DNA of 64,000 nucleotides from Epithemia pelagica (Eukaryota > Bacillariophyta > Bacillariophyceae > Surirellales > Surirellaceae): positions 3,286,001 to 3,350,000 of the forward strand of contig OX337233.1 in assembly GCA_946965045.2 (NCBI GenBank). The letters are read 5' to 3'. This document shows, piece after piece, positions 39,130 through 49,629 of this stretch. The translations under genes were made by a program, and so were the position numbers. The first letter of the stretch is position 1; every line of letters starts with the position of its first letter. The notes beneath the pieces were generated by a model that searched no databases, was not told where the DNA came from, and worked only from the letters and a program-made list of their open reading frames with translations.

Positions 39130-40497
39130 ATGAACAACTACTTCCAACAACAAGCGATGATGTCCGGACTTGCTTTTTGTACAAACCTCCACAGACCTCA
39201 ACAAGAAGAAGAAGTAGAAGAAGATGAAGAAGAACAAGACAACGACGAAGAAGAACAAGACGACGAAGAAGAAGAAGAAGAAGAAGCACAGTTAGTAGAA
39301 GTAGAAGTAGAAGAACAAGACGACGACGAAGAAGAAGATGAAGAACAAGACGACGACGACGACGAAGAAGAAGAACCACAGTGGCAGACAGCTCCATGGC
39401 CTCCCATTCCGGTCGATATGGACGGACATGCATCGGTTGTGATCCATCATCCCGACAAGATTCAAGGACGTATACTGGTCGTACTGGGAGGCTATATTCA
39501 TTCTAATCCTTCTGCTCACTTATTGGGGGAGGATAGATTTAGTTGCACCAACGTGGTTTTGTTGTTGAATATGGACCATGGCCCTACTACTATGGCCTGG
39601 CAAGAAGCGACATCCATGAACGAACACCGACGTTTCTCTGCAGCCGTGGAATGCAACGGATCTCTGTATGCCATTGGTGGAGTATATCCTGACGATCCTG
39701 ACCACCTCTTTGATACAATTGAAAGGATTGACATTGGAGATTTACTTTCTTCATCCTGGTCGGACAATACAGTGAAGAAATGGACAACTTTAAAGTGTCG
39801 CTTGTCCAGCCCAAAAGAAGGGTGTGCCGCAGCCGTTGTACAGGACAGATTCGTTGTTGTGGCAGGTGGAGGTGGTTACGATTCTGGTGCATCTGTCGAT
39901 ATTCTTGACACGCTGTCATCAGAAAGTCAATGCAGTATCATATCCGGGCCACCGTTAAATGTGGCTCGATGTCGCTTTGGAATGGCTGTGATTGGTCATC
40001 GTCTCTATGTGGTAGGTGGGTTGGGCAATTCTGATGAGTTTGAGTTCAACGACTCTGTGGAGTACCTGGAATTTGATGACTGGTTGAAAGCGGGGTCCAG
40101 AAATCCAGCATCGTTGCTCCCGTTCAGCAAGTCGTGGAAGATTCACAAGGATCTTGTTCTTCGCACTGGTCGGCATTGCCATGATGTGGTCCGAGTGGGA
40201 TCTTGTCTTGTTGTGGTTGGAGGAGATGGAGGTGGACCCTACTTGCGCTCCGTGGAGGTCATGGACACGCAACGTAACCTAGTATGGCAGCTCCCAGACC
40301 TGATATCTGGACAGCAAGACCATTGTGTGGTTGCCATTCCGAAGGGCATTGCAATGATTCCATCCTGGCAACCGGATAATGCCGTTGAAATACTTCCTCT
40401 TGTGGACAAGAACTCTGCATGTTTTGTTCAGTTGATGGCTCTCGGTAGGGCCCCACTCCGACCAGAAGAATATGAAAAGTTTGTGCAAGTTTGGTAA
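39130..40497 (+). CDS. Kelch-repeat protein with polyacidic N-terminus (455 aa)
   Basis: Residues about 25-85 are almost pure Glu and Asp with Gln (from GAA/GAC repeats). From about 95 on there are Kelch units: RILVVLGGY, SLYAIGGV, FVVVAGGGG, GHRLYVVGGL with SVEYLEF, and SCLVVVGGDGGG with SVEVMDTQ, spaced about 55 residues apart, which makes an incomplete or five- to six-bladed beta propeller. Such domains bind partner proteins. No F-box, BTB or other enzyme domain is visible. A broken relative lies at 15575-15802. Single exon, start Met 39130 (ACCATGAAC). Confidence 0.82.
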   Translation: MNNYFQQQAMMSGLAFCTNLHRPQQEEEVEEDEEEQDNDEEEQDDEEEEEEEAQLVEVEVEEQDDDEEEDEEQDDDDDEEEEPQWQTAPWPPIPVDMDGHASVVIHHPDKIQGRILVVLGGYIHSNPSAHLLGEDRFSCTNVVLLLNMDHGPTTMAWQEATSMNEHRRFSAAVECNGSLYAIGGVYPDDPDHLFDTIERIDIGDLLSSSWSDNTVKKWTTLKCRLSSPKEGCAAAVVQDRFVVVAGGGGYDSGASVDILDTLSSESQCSIISGPPLNVARCRFGMAVIGHRLYVVGGLGNSDEFEFNDSVEYLEFDDWLKAGSRNPASLLPFSKSWKIHKDLVLRTGRHCHDVVRVGSCLVVVGGDGGGPYLRSVEVMDTQRNLVWQLPDLISGQQDHCVVAIPKGIAMIPSWQPDNAVEILPLVDKNSACFVQLMALGRAPLRPEEYEKFVQVW

Positions 40498-41211
40498 GCT
40501 TGGAGATGGAGTTGCGGAGTTGCATTTGTCCGACAAGGGTAATGTCATGGATTGCTCGTTGGATGGCAAGGTCCCACATTTCGAACTAGGAGACAATTAA
40601 AGCACAAACGCAGACGCAGGACAAATGATTGGTGTGAATCCATAGGTACAGTTTTCCCTGGCATAGGAACAGAAAGCCACGCAATACATGTTAAGGCTTT
40701 GGAATTCATCGATTGCAGCTGTGAAAGATCTTTGGCATAAGATAAAGCCATGTAGCACCTCATCCCAACAAAAATGCATCTCTTATTTTCTTCCTTATTC
40801 TACCTAGGCAGTTTATAGCATCTCTTATTCTCTGCAATTGTCCCTTCACACTACGTACAAGAGAAAGGGAGAGGGAGAGAGGCCTTGAAGGAAGAGTAAT
40901 CTCCGCTCCACAGTTTCCGGTGAAGGAGAATGATCCCGTCCGCACTACCTTTATCCGTGTACTGATGTGCAATGGCCGATATCCGTACTGTCTCTAGAGG
41001 GTATACTGCTCCAGTTGGGATTTCTTCCTCTCCAACAGATCCTGATGTGTTTCATTTTTGGTCCCTAACAACAACTGTCTTTACTCGTTGCGGCAAAACG
41101 ACAAACGTTTGGCAGTACGAGAGTTTCGACCCTTTTCCGTGGTCGTTCACCAAACTGACAGAGCGGTATACAAAATGACACAAATAATATAGCTTAGATT
41201 GCGAAGTTCGA
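40498..41211. other. Intergenic between convergent genes
   Basis: No supported gene; the short ORFs overlap on both strands. Confidence 0.4.
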
Positions 41212-43428
41212 TTATTCCGAATCCAATGTGGGTGTGGAATCCTCTCCGTGTGCCGTCGCTGTGGGTGTACCAGCGTCATCCTCCACCGCCAGTGGCGTTG
41301 GTTCTGGCTGGTTGGTATGGATGCTGGCTTGTTGTCGGTCGTCGGCGTTAAGGTTACCACCCAACGGTTGGTCCGTAGTCTCGTGGACTTCGACGGCGGC
41401 TTCTTCCAAGGCAGTTTCCAACTGATGCAATTCGGCCGCCATTTGAGGATCGTTCCAAAGGTGTTCTTCAAAATCGGTCCCCTGCGTGGAGACAGTTGAC
41501 CTGGCACTGTCGGCGACGGCAGAAGCATCATTGTCGTCGTCTCCTCTTTCTTCTGGCACGAAACCACGCTCTTCGGCATCCAAAAACCCCATGCGCGCGG
41601 CACTTTCCTCCAAGGCACGCATCTTTTTGCCTTCCTTGCGTCGACGACGTTTCTCTCTCTTTTTGGATATGGACTTTTTGGTACCGGCAGTCTCTGACTC
41701 ATCGACGTCGTCATTGTCATGTTGATTCTTTTTGCTGTTGCCTTTCGGTGTCGGCGCTTTCTTGACGAGAACGACATCGGGAAGAACAAAGTGATGATGT
41801 AAACTGCGTTGGTCCAATTCCCAATCTCCACCGACGGTGCGCTCCAAATCATAGCCTAACACAACATCACCCGCTTGCAACAAGTGTCCCAAATGGGTAA
41901 CAACCGTCAAGGGTTCATGGTCATTCACGACACCCAGCTCGGATTCTCGTACCACCACCACTTCGGCCAAGGCATATTTGCTCACACCCGACTGTGGTCC
42001 TTGATACAGGGTCGGAGCAGAAGGTGTACCACCACCAGTATGTTCGTTGTCTTCGTGTATTGTCTCAAACGTGTCATCCGGTTGTGCCGTTGCTCCTCCT
42101 CCTGGTCGTCCCGACGGTTGTTGTTGTTTCTCCAATGACTCGACATCTAACACCACAAATCGTACCAATCGTTCACTGGATTGCAACCATCGAACATTTT
42201 TCTCATTGCGGTAGTAATTCTCGGCCGACAGTTCCATTTGATAGTCGGCGAGTCCTTTGTTGCTGCTGGTACTTGTTGTCTTTTTGGAAGTATACGACGC
42301 CGTGGGAGAGGCATCCAGCAGGGTCAAGACGGACGACACTTTATCGACCAAGACGAGGCGTCCCGCCAATTTTTGGGCTCCTCCAACAGCTTGCTTCTTG
42401 ATCAAGACCAAATCGTCTCGACAGAGTGGAACCAATTCACAGGTCAAGGTATGTCGCAGATTGGCCGTATTGTTCTTGACATCGGTCGAGACGAGTTTGG
42501 AACTGGATTTGACGGATCGCATAGGATTGCATCGTTGCAAGTACGAAGCAAAGGCTTGAGCTTGCGCCAAATTCAAAAAGTAAAAATCAAAGCCATTTTT
42601 CGTCGTGTCAATTTTCAACACGTGTTTGCGAATGGTCGTATGTTGCGCCAAGGCCATTTCCAAAGCGGCCAAACCACGTTTGGTCGAAGTCTGTGATGAT
42701 CCCTTGGTGTTGCCTTGTTGTTGTTGCTGCTTGCCATGATGATTGCTGGTGTGATTGCTACTACTGCCACTTCCACTGTAATTGGGTGCGGCTTGTCGGA
42801 CTTGGACCAAGGCATGCCAGGTCCGATTGGTGAATTCTCGATTGCAGTCCGGACATTGTTTCCATTGATTTTTCAATTCCACTTGCACACGTTGTTGGAC
42901 AGGTACATTTTCAATGGTATACCGAACCGTCAAATGAAGCTTGAATCGCATACTGTGTGGCTCGGTCCAAATCCAATGGGCATCCACCAAATGCAATTTG
43001 GGCATGGTCGAAGCGGATGATGATGATAACAAACCGGATCCATGCGCAGCGGCCGAAAAATTGTTATTGCTTGTATTGTTGTTGTTGCTCGATACGGCTG
43101 GAATATGTTTCAAACAAAGGGCCAACAATTCGGGCGATTCCGGTTCCATGGCTTGATAGTGGGCACTGTTATTTGATTTTCCACCGTCGTATCGTTGGTA
43201 GCGTCGACATTGACGACATTGATGGACAATAATGTCTCCTCCACCAGGACCTCGTTGCATCCAGGCTCCAATATCCAACTGAGACGCCAAACAGGCACTG
43301 CATTTGTTGGCCGCATTCGGCCAAATCAAGGTGCCACACAAACAACAGGGAATTTGAACCGCCGTGTACGACGACGATGAAGCCGAAGTCAAGTGCTGTG
43401 CCGTTGTTGTTGGAGGCGGTGCGTACAT
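41212..43428 (-). CDS. NMD3: NMD3, 60S ribosome export adaptor (738 aa)
   Basis: Binds the pre-60S subunit and CRM1/XPO1 to export large subunits from the nucleus. N-terminal zinc modules are visible (CCLCG...CSAC, CRQC, and later QCPDC), followed by LHLVDAHWIWTEPHS, KIDTTKNGFDFYF and DDLVLI, all diagnostic of the family. The C-terminal quarter is acidic and Lys-rich (KKREKRRRRKEGKK), fitting nuclear localisation; leucine-rich export signals may lie in HQLETALEEAAVEV. Longer than yeast (518) because of Ser/Thr/Gln inserts and the C-terminal tail. Single exon. Confidence 0.95.
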   Translation of the reverse strand: MYAPPPTTTAQHLTSASSSSYTAVQIPCCLCGTLIWPNAANKCSACLASQLDIGAWMQRGPGGGDIIVHQCRQCRRYQRYDGGKSNNSAHYQAMEPESPELLALCLKHIPAVSSNNNNTSNNNFSAAAHGSGLLSSSSASTMPKLHLVDAHWIWTEPHSMRFKLHLTVRYTIENVPVQQRVQVELKNQWKQCPDCNREFTNRTWHALVQVRQAAPNYSGSGSSSNHTSNHHGKQQQQQGNTKGSSQTSTKRGLAALEMALAQHTTIRKHVLKIDTTKNGFDFYFLNLAQAQAFASYLQRCNPMRSVKSSSKLVSTDVKNNTANLRHTLTCELVPLCRDDLVLIKKQAVGGAQKLAGRLVLVDKVSSVLTLLDASPTASYTSKKTTSTSSNKGLADYQMELSAENYYRNEKNVRWLQSSERLVRFVVLDVESLEKQQQPSGRPGGGATAQPDDTFETIHEDNEHTGGGTPSAPTLYQGPQSGVSKYALAEVVVVRESELGVVNDHEPLTVVTHLGHLLQAGDVVLGYDLERTVGGDWELDQRSLHHHFVLPDVVLVKKAPTPKGNSKKNQHDNDDVDESETAGTKKSISKKREKRRRRKEGKKMRALEESAARMGFLDAEERGFVPEERGDDDNDASAVADSARSTVSTQGTDFEEHLWNDPQMAAELHQLETALEEAAVEVHETTDQPLGGNLNADDRQQASIHTNQPEPTPLAVEDDAGTPTATAHGEDSTPTLDSE

Positions 43429-44221
43429 GGTTTTGATCTCTCTCGACTAGGTAATTTGGTTTGTGATTAGTTTGTTCACAGAGAACGGCTTTCAACGAGA
43501 ATCGTTCCCACCATTGTGATGTGGCAAACGCGCAGGTTGAGGACGCGCGAGATCTTTTTTGATCGAATTCGATCCAGGTCGCACTATAGTCGCGCATTAG
43601 ATAGGCCATCTATGCATTCCCTCGAAATGCTTCGAATAGACGAAGTTGTCCATCTATCTAAATGCCAAACACAAAAGAAACCCCCCGAATATGCCGATTA
43701 CAGAAAGATTTCTCCCCTATCCAACCTGCAGCAAAAAGCAGAGCCATCCCAATACCACGCAGTGCGGAAGGCTCCTTTACGGTTGTAGCGGAACCCGCCA
43801 CAAAACCATGGTCGACAGGCAAAGTCGTTTCAACGTTTTGGTATCTTTTCTAATTGCGAATGGGTCCGCGGTTTATACATCCAAAGGAAAGCCTTTGAGC
43901 GAGAAGAGGGGGACATTCAGCTGCAGTTATATGTGAGAGTTCATTGGACCTCGTTCGGTTCGCGTCAAAACAAACAACTGATCTGCAGTACATCAGTTTC
44001 GAGGCTCGCTGTGTTTTGATTCATCCATTCCAATCTTTGTTTGTTGCGGAAGTTAGTTCAGTGCTGATACTCTACGGATTTCTGCCCCAGGTTTCCATCT
44101 GGATACTCCCATCTATTCTAGTGGATCATGTTTTTCATCGTCATTTCGATTCGGGAGAACTGGCTAAGGAGGAGACCCACAAGAACCTCTGTCTCTGCCC
44201 TTTTGTTCTACAATTCGGTTC
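43429..44221. other. Intergenic, no gene seen
   Basis: Lies between the start of NMD3 and the 3' end of the cyclophilin gene. Short ORFs at 43516-44393 have no supporting motifs. Confidence 0.4.
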
Positions 44222-45071
44222 TTATAATTCGCCACATTGGACAATTTTCAAAGGGACTTGGGGTGTACTGCCATGTAGGGGTACGGCTTCGCATTTTCGA
44301 ACCGTCAACATGGAATCGGCATCCAACACTTTGCCAAAGACGACATGTTTGCCGTCCAGCCATTCCGTGGCGGCCAACGTAATAAAGAATTGAGACCCGT
44401 TGGTATTGGGACCGGAATTGGCACAACTCAACATGCCCGGTTGATGGTGTTTGTGTAGAAAATTCTCGTCGGCAAAGGTCGATCCATGGTAGATGGATGT
44501 CTTGCCGGTTCCATTGTGATTCAGGAAATCACCGCCTTGAATCATAAAGCCCTATAGAGAAAAACCGCCGGATGTTGTTGTCAAGAATGAGGGTGAGCGC
44601 TTGTCAAGCACCCAATCTTCAGTTCAGTATTGTCGTGCGTACCTTGATGACACGATGAAATACACTGTTTTTGTAACCTGTCGGTTGTTCGTTATGAAGA
44701 TACTCCCCCGTACAGAATTGTCGAAAGTTTTCGCACGTCTTGGGACACTGTTGTGGCAGCGTTGTAGAAAATCATGGAGAACCATGAGAGTCGACCAGAT
44801 GAGAAGAATTCCGCATAAGCAAAATTTCACAACACAAAGTAATATGGCAATAGAAACATGCAGTTACACGTACATCTCGTACAAAGAGTTCCAGCTTGAT
44901 ACGTCCCAAAAGCACTCCGTCGCCCAGTCCAACGTCCAGAAACACAACCGCATTGCCTCGTTCAATGGCCTGCATTACATTTGGATCGGGACCGGATATC
45001 GCTGGGATACCAGAAGTGGATACTGCCGGAGCGAGATTGGAAGACGGCACAGCTTGGGTCAAGGACGACAT
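44222..45071 (-). CDS. Cyclophilin-type peptidyl-prolyl isomerase, three exons (210 aa)
   Basis: Exons (minus) 44874-45071, 44643-44747 and 44222-44551; introns 44748-44873 (126 nt, GTACGT...ACAG) and 44552-44642 (91 nt, GTACGC...TATAG), both phase 0. The spliced protein reads [81 protein letters not shown] and [12 protein letters not shown]: a complete cyclophilin domain with the active-site Arg (FHRV), Gln (MIQGGDF) and Trp (EWLDGKH). Closest in style to PPIH (spliceosomal cyclophilin H). The first 35 residues are a Ser/Pro/Ala leader of unknown role. Confidence 0.92.
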
Positions 45072-46031
45072 GATTGCAACAGCAAGGGGATACTGCCTAT
45101 TGTATTGGCCGCGGCGATGAAAGAGGAAAGAGATCTGCGACCACGCACGTGCAACATTTGCCTTGGCACAGGGACTGGAATGTTAGTGGGAACATTGCCG
45201 CCAAGATCCAATGACAACACCCTAATTGGACGAATACACGCCCAGACCGCACTTGTAGGATGACATTCTTCTTAGGGTTCAATACATGCGGGTCAAATCT
45301 CTATGGAAACTAAATTGTTTATCTAGGAGGAAATATGAAGAAGTCCTTACAAGTTGAACTCGACGGCGAGAACAACGACTCCCCCTTCAACAACACTTTC
45401 AGGACGTCGAAGGAACGCTTACCGAAAAAGTCACCAACGTTGTCACCACTTTCGCTCGAAAGACATCCAAAGTGCGTCAAGAAAAACAGATTCTGGACCA
45501 TGAGACCTTACCGACCACGACTCAATCTGTGCAGCTCATTCAAAGATGGCTTGTGGTTTGTGTTGCGAGATGTGGAACAAGCAAAGTTGCGGTTCGCGGT
45601 GTTCGGCTTTGGGTGAACCAAGGAGCAAACAAAGGGCACGTCTATTCCACCATCCTAAATTGTTTTCCAGTCATGCGAAGCAAGAAGGCATCAGTCCCTT
45701 TTCTTTTTTGTTGAGGAGCCGATTGAAAAGACTGCTTGGTGTCGCGGAGTCGACGATGACCAAGGCAACGCCACAAGAAGTCATCCTTGGCGCAAGTTGC
45801 AAATTCTCCAACCTAAGGCAAAATTCTGTACGACTTCCCGATCCATTGTCAGTTTTTCAGACGTTGTTAGGTAGTTGTCTTTTGGACACTACGTGTACCC
45901 ATGACGTTAGCTGTTTCTTCTAGACTAGAGCGCACGACACTGGGGGGTGTTAAGGGAGAGAGAAAAACGTTCGAGAGAGAAAAGGCCTACATCCGAATCA
46001 TTAAAAATTATTGTCGTTTGTTTGTTTCTCT
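45072..46031. other. Intergenic with a coding-like fragment
   Basis: An open frame without start codon from 45358 to 45714 looks protein-like in its first half (TLTEKVTNVVTTFARKTSKV, then EKQILDHETLPTTT), but no family is recognisable and it decays toward the end. It may be an exon or a relic. Confidence 0.3.
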
Positions 46032-47366
46032 TTAGACACCATACACCAACGATGCCTTTTCCAAGGCTGCATACAAGGTCGAAGCACGCTGTCGATGCAC
46101 ACACAAGGCATTGGAATGTTGCAGTTTGCAAGTTCTATAGGGACAGTGGGGTGATGCGTGGCACACAGTATCGGCGACTTGTTGCGCGGCACACGACGTT
46201 AAGCGAATCATGGTCTGGCCCCGTTGGCCCGGAAAATAACACGTCATGCCTACACCATCCAAACGATCAATCAATTCGCCAAACGTAAATGCCGGTCCCC
46301 CCATGGTCGCTGGAAAATGGAGGGGAAAGTTATTGGGGGTTTCCCACATGACGACTCGTATGGCATGGCGTTGCAATAATTCCGCCGCACCGACCATGAC
46401 ACGAGCATCGACGCCTTCGGCATCAATCTTTAAAACATCAATAACAATGTTGTCAACGTCGGAATTATCCCAACCATCACGATGAAACAAGTGGTCTTGC
46501 AATGCCAAGGTGTCCAATTTGGCCACAAGAGTATTGGGTGTGCGTTGCGTATTCTGGAGATTGATGCCACTTCCTTCGTTCCAGAACTGTGAAAAGTACA
46601 TTTCGGAATCATCATCAAAGGCCGCGATACGATGCCATTTCCAATGTTGTCTCAAGGCATCAAATTTGGTTTGATTGAGAAATTCTGGATGCATGTTGTA
46701 AACAGGAATGCTCGGTTCGAAAGAATGCACCATGAATGGATCCTTTTCGACATGGCCTGCTTGATGCGTCGCCAGGATGGGAGCGGCTGTTTCCAACCAT
46801 TGCTGTTCCGTTAGGTTGAGCTTCACACACATGGAGGTCACGCCACAGCGAGAACCGGTTTGGCTTTTGGTCAAATTATGACGTGCCCAGTAGCGGGCGA
46901 TCCAGTCATTCGCATATTCCGCTGGTGTAGGAGCCTGCCATGCATTTGGGCGCCACAATTGCAACCACCGCAAGCTCACCAGCCCCTTATTGGCTCCAAT
47001 GTCAATCAACGTGCGGGCATCGGGTAAATGTAAACGCAAAAGAGGAAAGAGGGGTGGCAAATTGTGTCGACCGGCATAGGCCGTCTGACAAGCCGTCGCG
47101 AGTTGATGTTGGACGGCGGCCGCGGTACATTCATGGGATTCACGTGGCAAAAGACCTCGGGAGATGACCTTGTGACGATCGTCGTCTTCCGAGACAACCG
47201 CCGCAAGGGATGTGGTGACTGAGGACACGTATTGCTCCGTAGACGCAACGAGAGCAAAGAGATCTTTTCCTTGGCGAATGGCTCCCAATATCTCATACCC
47301 AGTCAAAAAAAGGACGCAAATCGAACACATGGTGCTCAAACGACGACTTGAGGAACATTTCAACAT
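46032..47366 (-). CDS. FkbM-family methyltransferase, membrane-anchored (444 aa)
   Basis: An S-adenosylmethionine-dependent O-methyltransferase of the FkbM type, often acting on sugars or glycans. An N-terminal hydrophobic segment (MCSICVLFLTGYEILGAI) suggests a type II Golgi or ER protein with a luminal catalytic domain. Motif I is LIDIGANKGLVSL near residue 115, and the post-region has VLKIDAEGVDARVMVGA, the second conserved FkbM block. The C-terminal Cys-rich tail (CAAQQ, CHASPHCPYRTC) may form disulfides in the lumen. I chose Met 47366; the upstream Met 47459 lies in the direct repeat that starts at 47451. The substrate is unknown. Confidence 0.8.
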   Translation of the reverse strand: MLKCSSSRRLSTMCSICVLFLTGYEILGAIRQGKDLFALVASTEQYVSSVTTSLAAVVSEDDDRHKVISRGLLPRESHECTAAAVQHQLATACQTAYAGRHNLPPLFPLLRLHLPDARTLIDIGANKGLVSLRWLQLWRPNAWQAPTPAEYANDWIARYWARHNLTKSQTGSRCGVTSMCVKLNLTEQQWLETAAPILATHQAGHVEKDPFMVHSFEPSIPVYNMHPEFLNQTKFDALRQHWKWHRIAAFDDDSEMYFSQFWNEGSGINLQNTQRTPNTLVAKLDTLALQDHLFHRDGWDNSDVDNIVIDVLKIDAEGVDARVMVGAAELLQRHAIRVVMWETPNNFPLHFPATMGGPAFTFGELIDRLDGVGMTCYFPGQRGQTMIRLTSCAAQQVADTVCHASPHCPYRTCKLQHSNALCVHRQRASTLYAALEKASLVYGV

Positions 47367-47450
47367 TGTACTGTATAGAAAAACGCGTCTTGTTGCCTCG
47401 GTGGAGTGGGAGTTTTTTTTTGTTGCGTTTTTTTGTGAAGAAACCAGTCT

Positions 47451-47642
47451 ACTGCTCATCCAAATGCATTTTCAGCTCACAGGCATAATACCGGTCATTA
47501 GTGACTTGGATGTACAAGTAGGATAGGGCTAGAAACTGAAAAGACCACTGCTCATCCCAATGCATTTTCAGCTCACAGGCATAATACCGGTCATTAGTGA
47601 CTTGGATGTAGGATATGCCATACCCATGTATAATGGTAGGGT
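47451..47642. repeat. Direct repeat block, left copy
   Basis: Two 96-bp units starting ACTGCTCATC (47451 and 47547). 47471-47640 matches 48503-48666 except for a 6-bp insertion (CAAGTA) and a few substitutions. Ends in the 5-bp AGGGT next to the TIR element. Confidence 0.8.
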
Positions 47643-48498
47643 GCGATTGGGGGGGTACCTTTGTTCGTCCGTCATCCGAATGGAAAAAAATTGTCTCGTA
47701 TTTTTTCCCAAAGCGCCAGCCGGGTGATATCGCCAGCCTCCCTTCGATCGTTCGAAATCGACACGCCGGTCACGCCTTGTATTGCTGGCACATGGGCCAA
47801 GAATCGTCTCACTTTTCGAGCAACACCACAAAAGACGACCATGAGCAGTGAGCACACCAAAAACCAAAAGAAAACCACCCAGCCGGACGAACGACCAAAG
47901 TGACAACTTTATGGTCAAAACCATCCACCTAGATCACAAGTGAAGGTGGAATGCATCAAAGGAAGGATGACTACATGAAACATGACAATCCACCAGTGCA
48001 ATGAACAATCAACCAGTGCACTGGTTGACAGCGTCATCATGGGGTATGTAAGCCCAGGAAGCAGGAAGCCTAAACTAGTAGTGGACTATGCTTTTATCTT
48101 TCCCATAGACAAAGTGCCAGGAGCTTGTTTTGATACTCCTCTAGAGGTGCATTGCACCATGTGTTGTATTTCTCATGGTTTGGTGTGTGTGTGTGTGATG
48201 ATTCCGTGAAGCTAGATCCACTACTGCGTAAAGAGTACTCGCTTCTGAAACAAAAGACTATTGAGTACAAAATGGGCTTGTAGATTTCTTTGTCCATGTC
48301 TCGTCAAGTCTCACGGCTCACGGTCATGCATGAGCGCAAGCGGCTACACAATAGGGCGAAGCCAGTTATTACAGTTGGCTTGGACGTTATAATAATGTGC
48401 TAAATCGAAAGACATTTGACAGAAATAATTTTTACATTTTTTAGGAAAATTTGAGAATAACCGTATGGACAGCAGACGGGAGGTACCCCCGCAATCGG
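47643..48498. mobile_element. Non-autonomous TIR element, about 856 bp
   Basis: The ends are inverted repeats: GCGATTGGGGGGGTACCT at 47643-47660, and at 48481-48498 a sequence whose complement matches it at 16 of 18 bases. AGGGT flanks both sides (47638-47642 and 48499-48503), fitting a 5-bp target duplication. No transposase or other convincing ORF lies inside, so it would depend on an enzyme elsewhere. It sits almost exactly between two direct repeat blocks. An alternative reading is a small LTR-like element with those blocks as terminal repeats, but they lack TG...CA ends. Confidence 0.6.
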
Positions 48499-48666
48499 AG
48501 GGTTCAGCTCTCAGGCATAATACCGGTCATTAGTGACTTGGATGTAGGATAGGGCTACAAACTGAAAAGACCACTGCTCATCCCAATGCATTTTCAGCTC
48601 ACAGGCATAATACCGGTCATTAGTGACTTGGATGTAGGATATGCCATACCCATGTATAATGGTAGG
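48499..48666. repeat. Direct repeat block, right copy
   Basis: Starts directly after the TIR element and repeats the left block (TTCAGCTC...ATAATGGTAGG). Confidence 0.8.
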
Positions 48667-49197
48667 AGTAGGACGTAAAAATTATGATCTTTAGGAATTA
48701 GGCTAGGAAAGTGAGCGATGGCCAGAGAAGCCATCTGCACACGGGACAAGGACGGACTGAGTTCTGCGAACGTCCAGAAATAATTAGCCGTCGGCTTGTT
48801 ATCGGATTTAACAGTGTGACATGCCCGCTTGATCTTGGTCCTCTAGGCAATACTGTATTTGATTATTTTGGCGACTGTCCCACTCCCGCATTCGCCGTCT
48901 GTGCTCGCGAAACAAATTTGTGAGTGCACTGGATCGAGTGTTGCATGCCAAACCAAAGACTGCTTAGAACTCTCCAGTGTGCTAGTTTGTGTACATGGAA
49001 CCCAAACCGTCGGATCGTCTCACAAGATTGTATCCCCCCAGCAGTTGCCAAATAACACAGACAGAGCAACCGAAGACCGAAGCACCTCTTCTTCTGCAGT
49101 GTCGCTGCATTACCCATCTGCTGCTCCACGAGAGCTCAAAAAAATAATCCAGCAACCAGAATCAAAAAACACGTTTCCAAATCTCTCCTGCTACACG

Positions 49198-49629
49198 ATG
49201 ACACGGATCATGAGAAGTCGAACTCCTGCCCCCGAACAACAACAACAACAACAACAACAAAAGTCGGAAGGAGTGGAGCGTCATGCCTTGAACAAACGCC
49301 CATCGCGTCGAAGACACCAACGCCAATCGTCCAAACGAAAAATACATCCAGTGGATACCACCACCATCACCATCACTACCAGCACAACATCCAAACTCCC
49401 CGCAACCTCCTCCCGACATGTGAAGTCATCAGTACCACCACCGCCGCAAGTCCCGGAAAGTACCCTTTCGTCACCACCATTCGCCGGACACCACCACCAC
49501 CACAAGAGCCGAAGACGATTTCATCATGGACGACTTCGAGCTTTGAGTCAACACATGAGAGGCCACAAGTGTGTGACGTGCAATCAACCACGACGTAGTT
49601 GTCAATGTCATGTCGTTTCCAGTGAATAA
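49198..49629 (+). CDS. Hypothetical basic protein with Cys motif, ends at in-frame TAA (143 aa)
   Basis: No known family. From Met 49198 (MTRIMRSRTPAPE): a Gln run, an Arg/Lys-rich stretch (RPSRRRHQRQSSKRK), Thr/Ser/Pro-rich low complexity, a His run, then HMRGHKCVTCNQPRRSCQCH, a compact Cys/His group that could bind one zinc. Basic, probably nuclear. The frame is open upstream to 48859, but with leader-like composition. The same frame continues open for 178 codons after the stop. Confidence 0.5.
   Translation: MTRIMRSRTPAPEQQQQQQQQKSEGVERHALNKRPSRRRHQRQSSKRKIHPVDTTTITITTSTTSKLPATSSRHVKSSVPPPPQVPESTLSSPPFAGHHHHHKSRRRFHHGRLRALSQHMRGHKCVTCNQPRRSCQCHVVSSE

Noticed and set aside
39198-39433. Ser- or Leu-rich ORFs opposite the Kelch gene
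   Set aside because: Products of the GAA/GAC repeat read backwards.
47451-48666. Small LTR retrotransposon (TRIM)
   Set aside because: The direct repeats do not begin TG and end CA, and no primer site is visible, while the inner ends form good inverted repeats with a duplication.
47451-48675. CRISPR-like array
   Set aside because: Only four long units without regular spacers, in a eukaryotic context.
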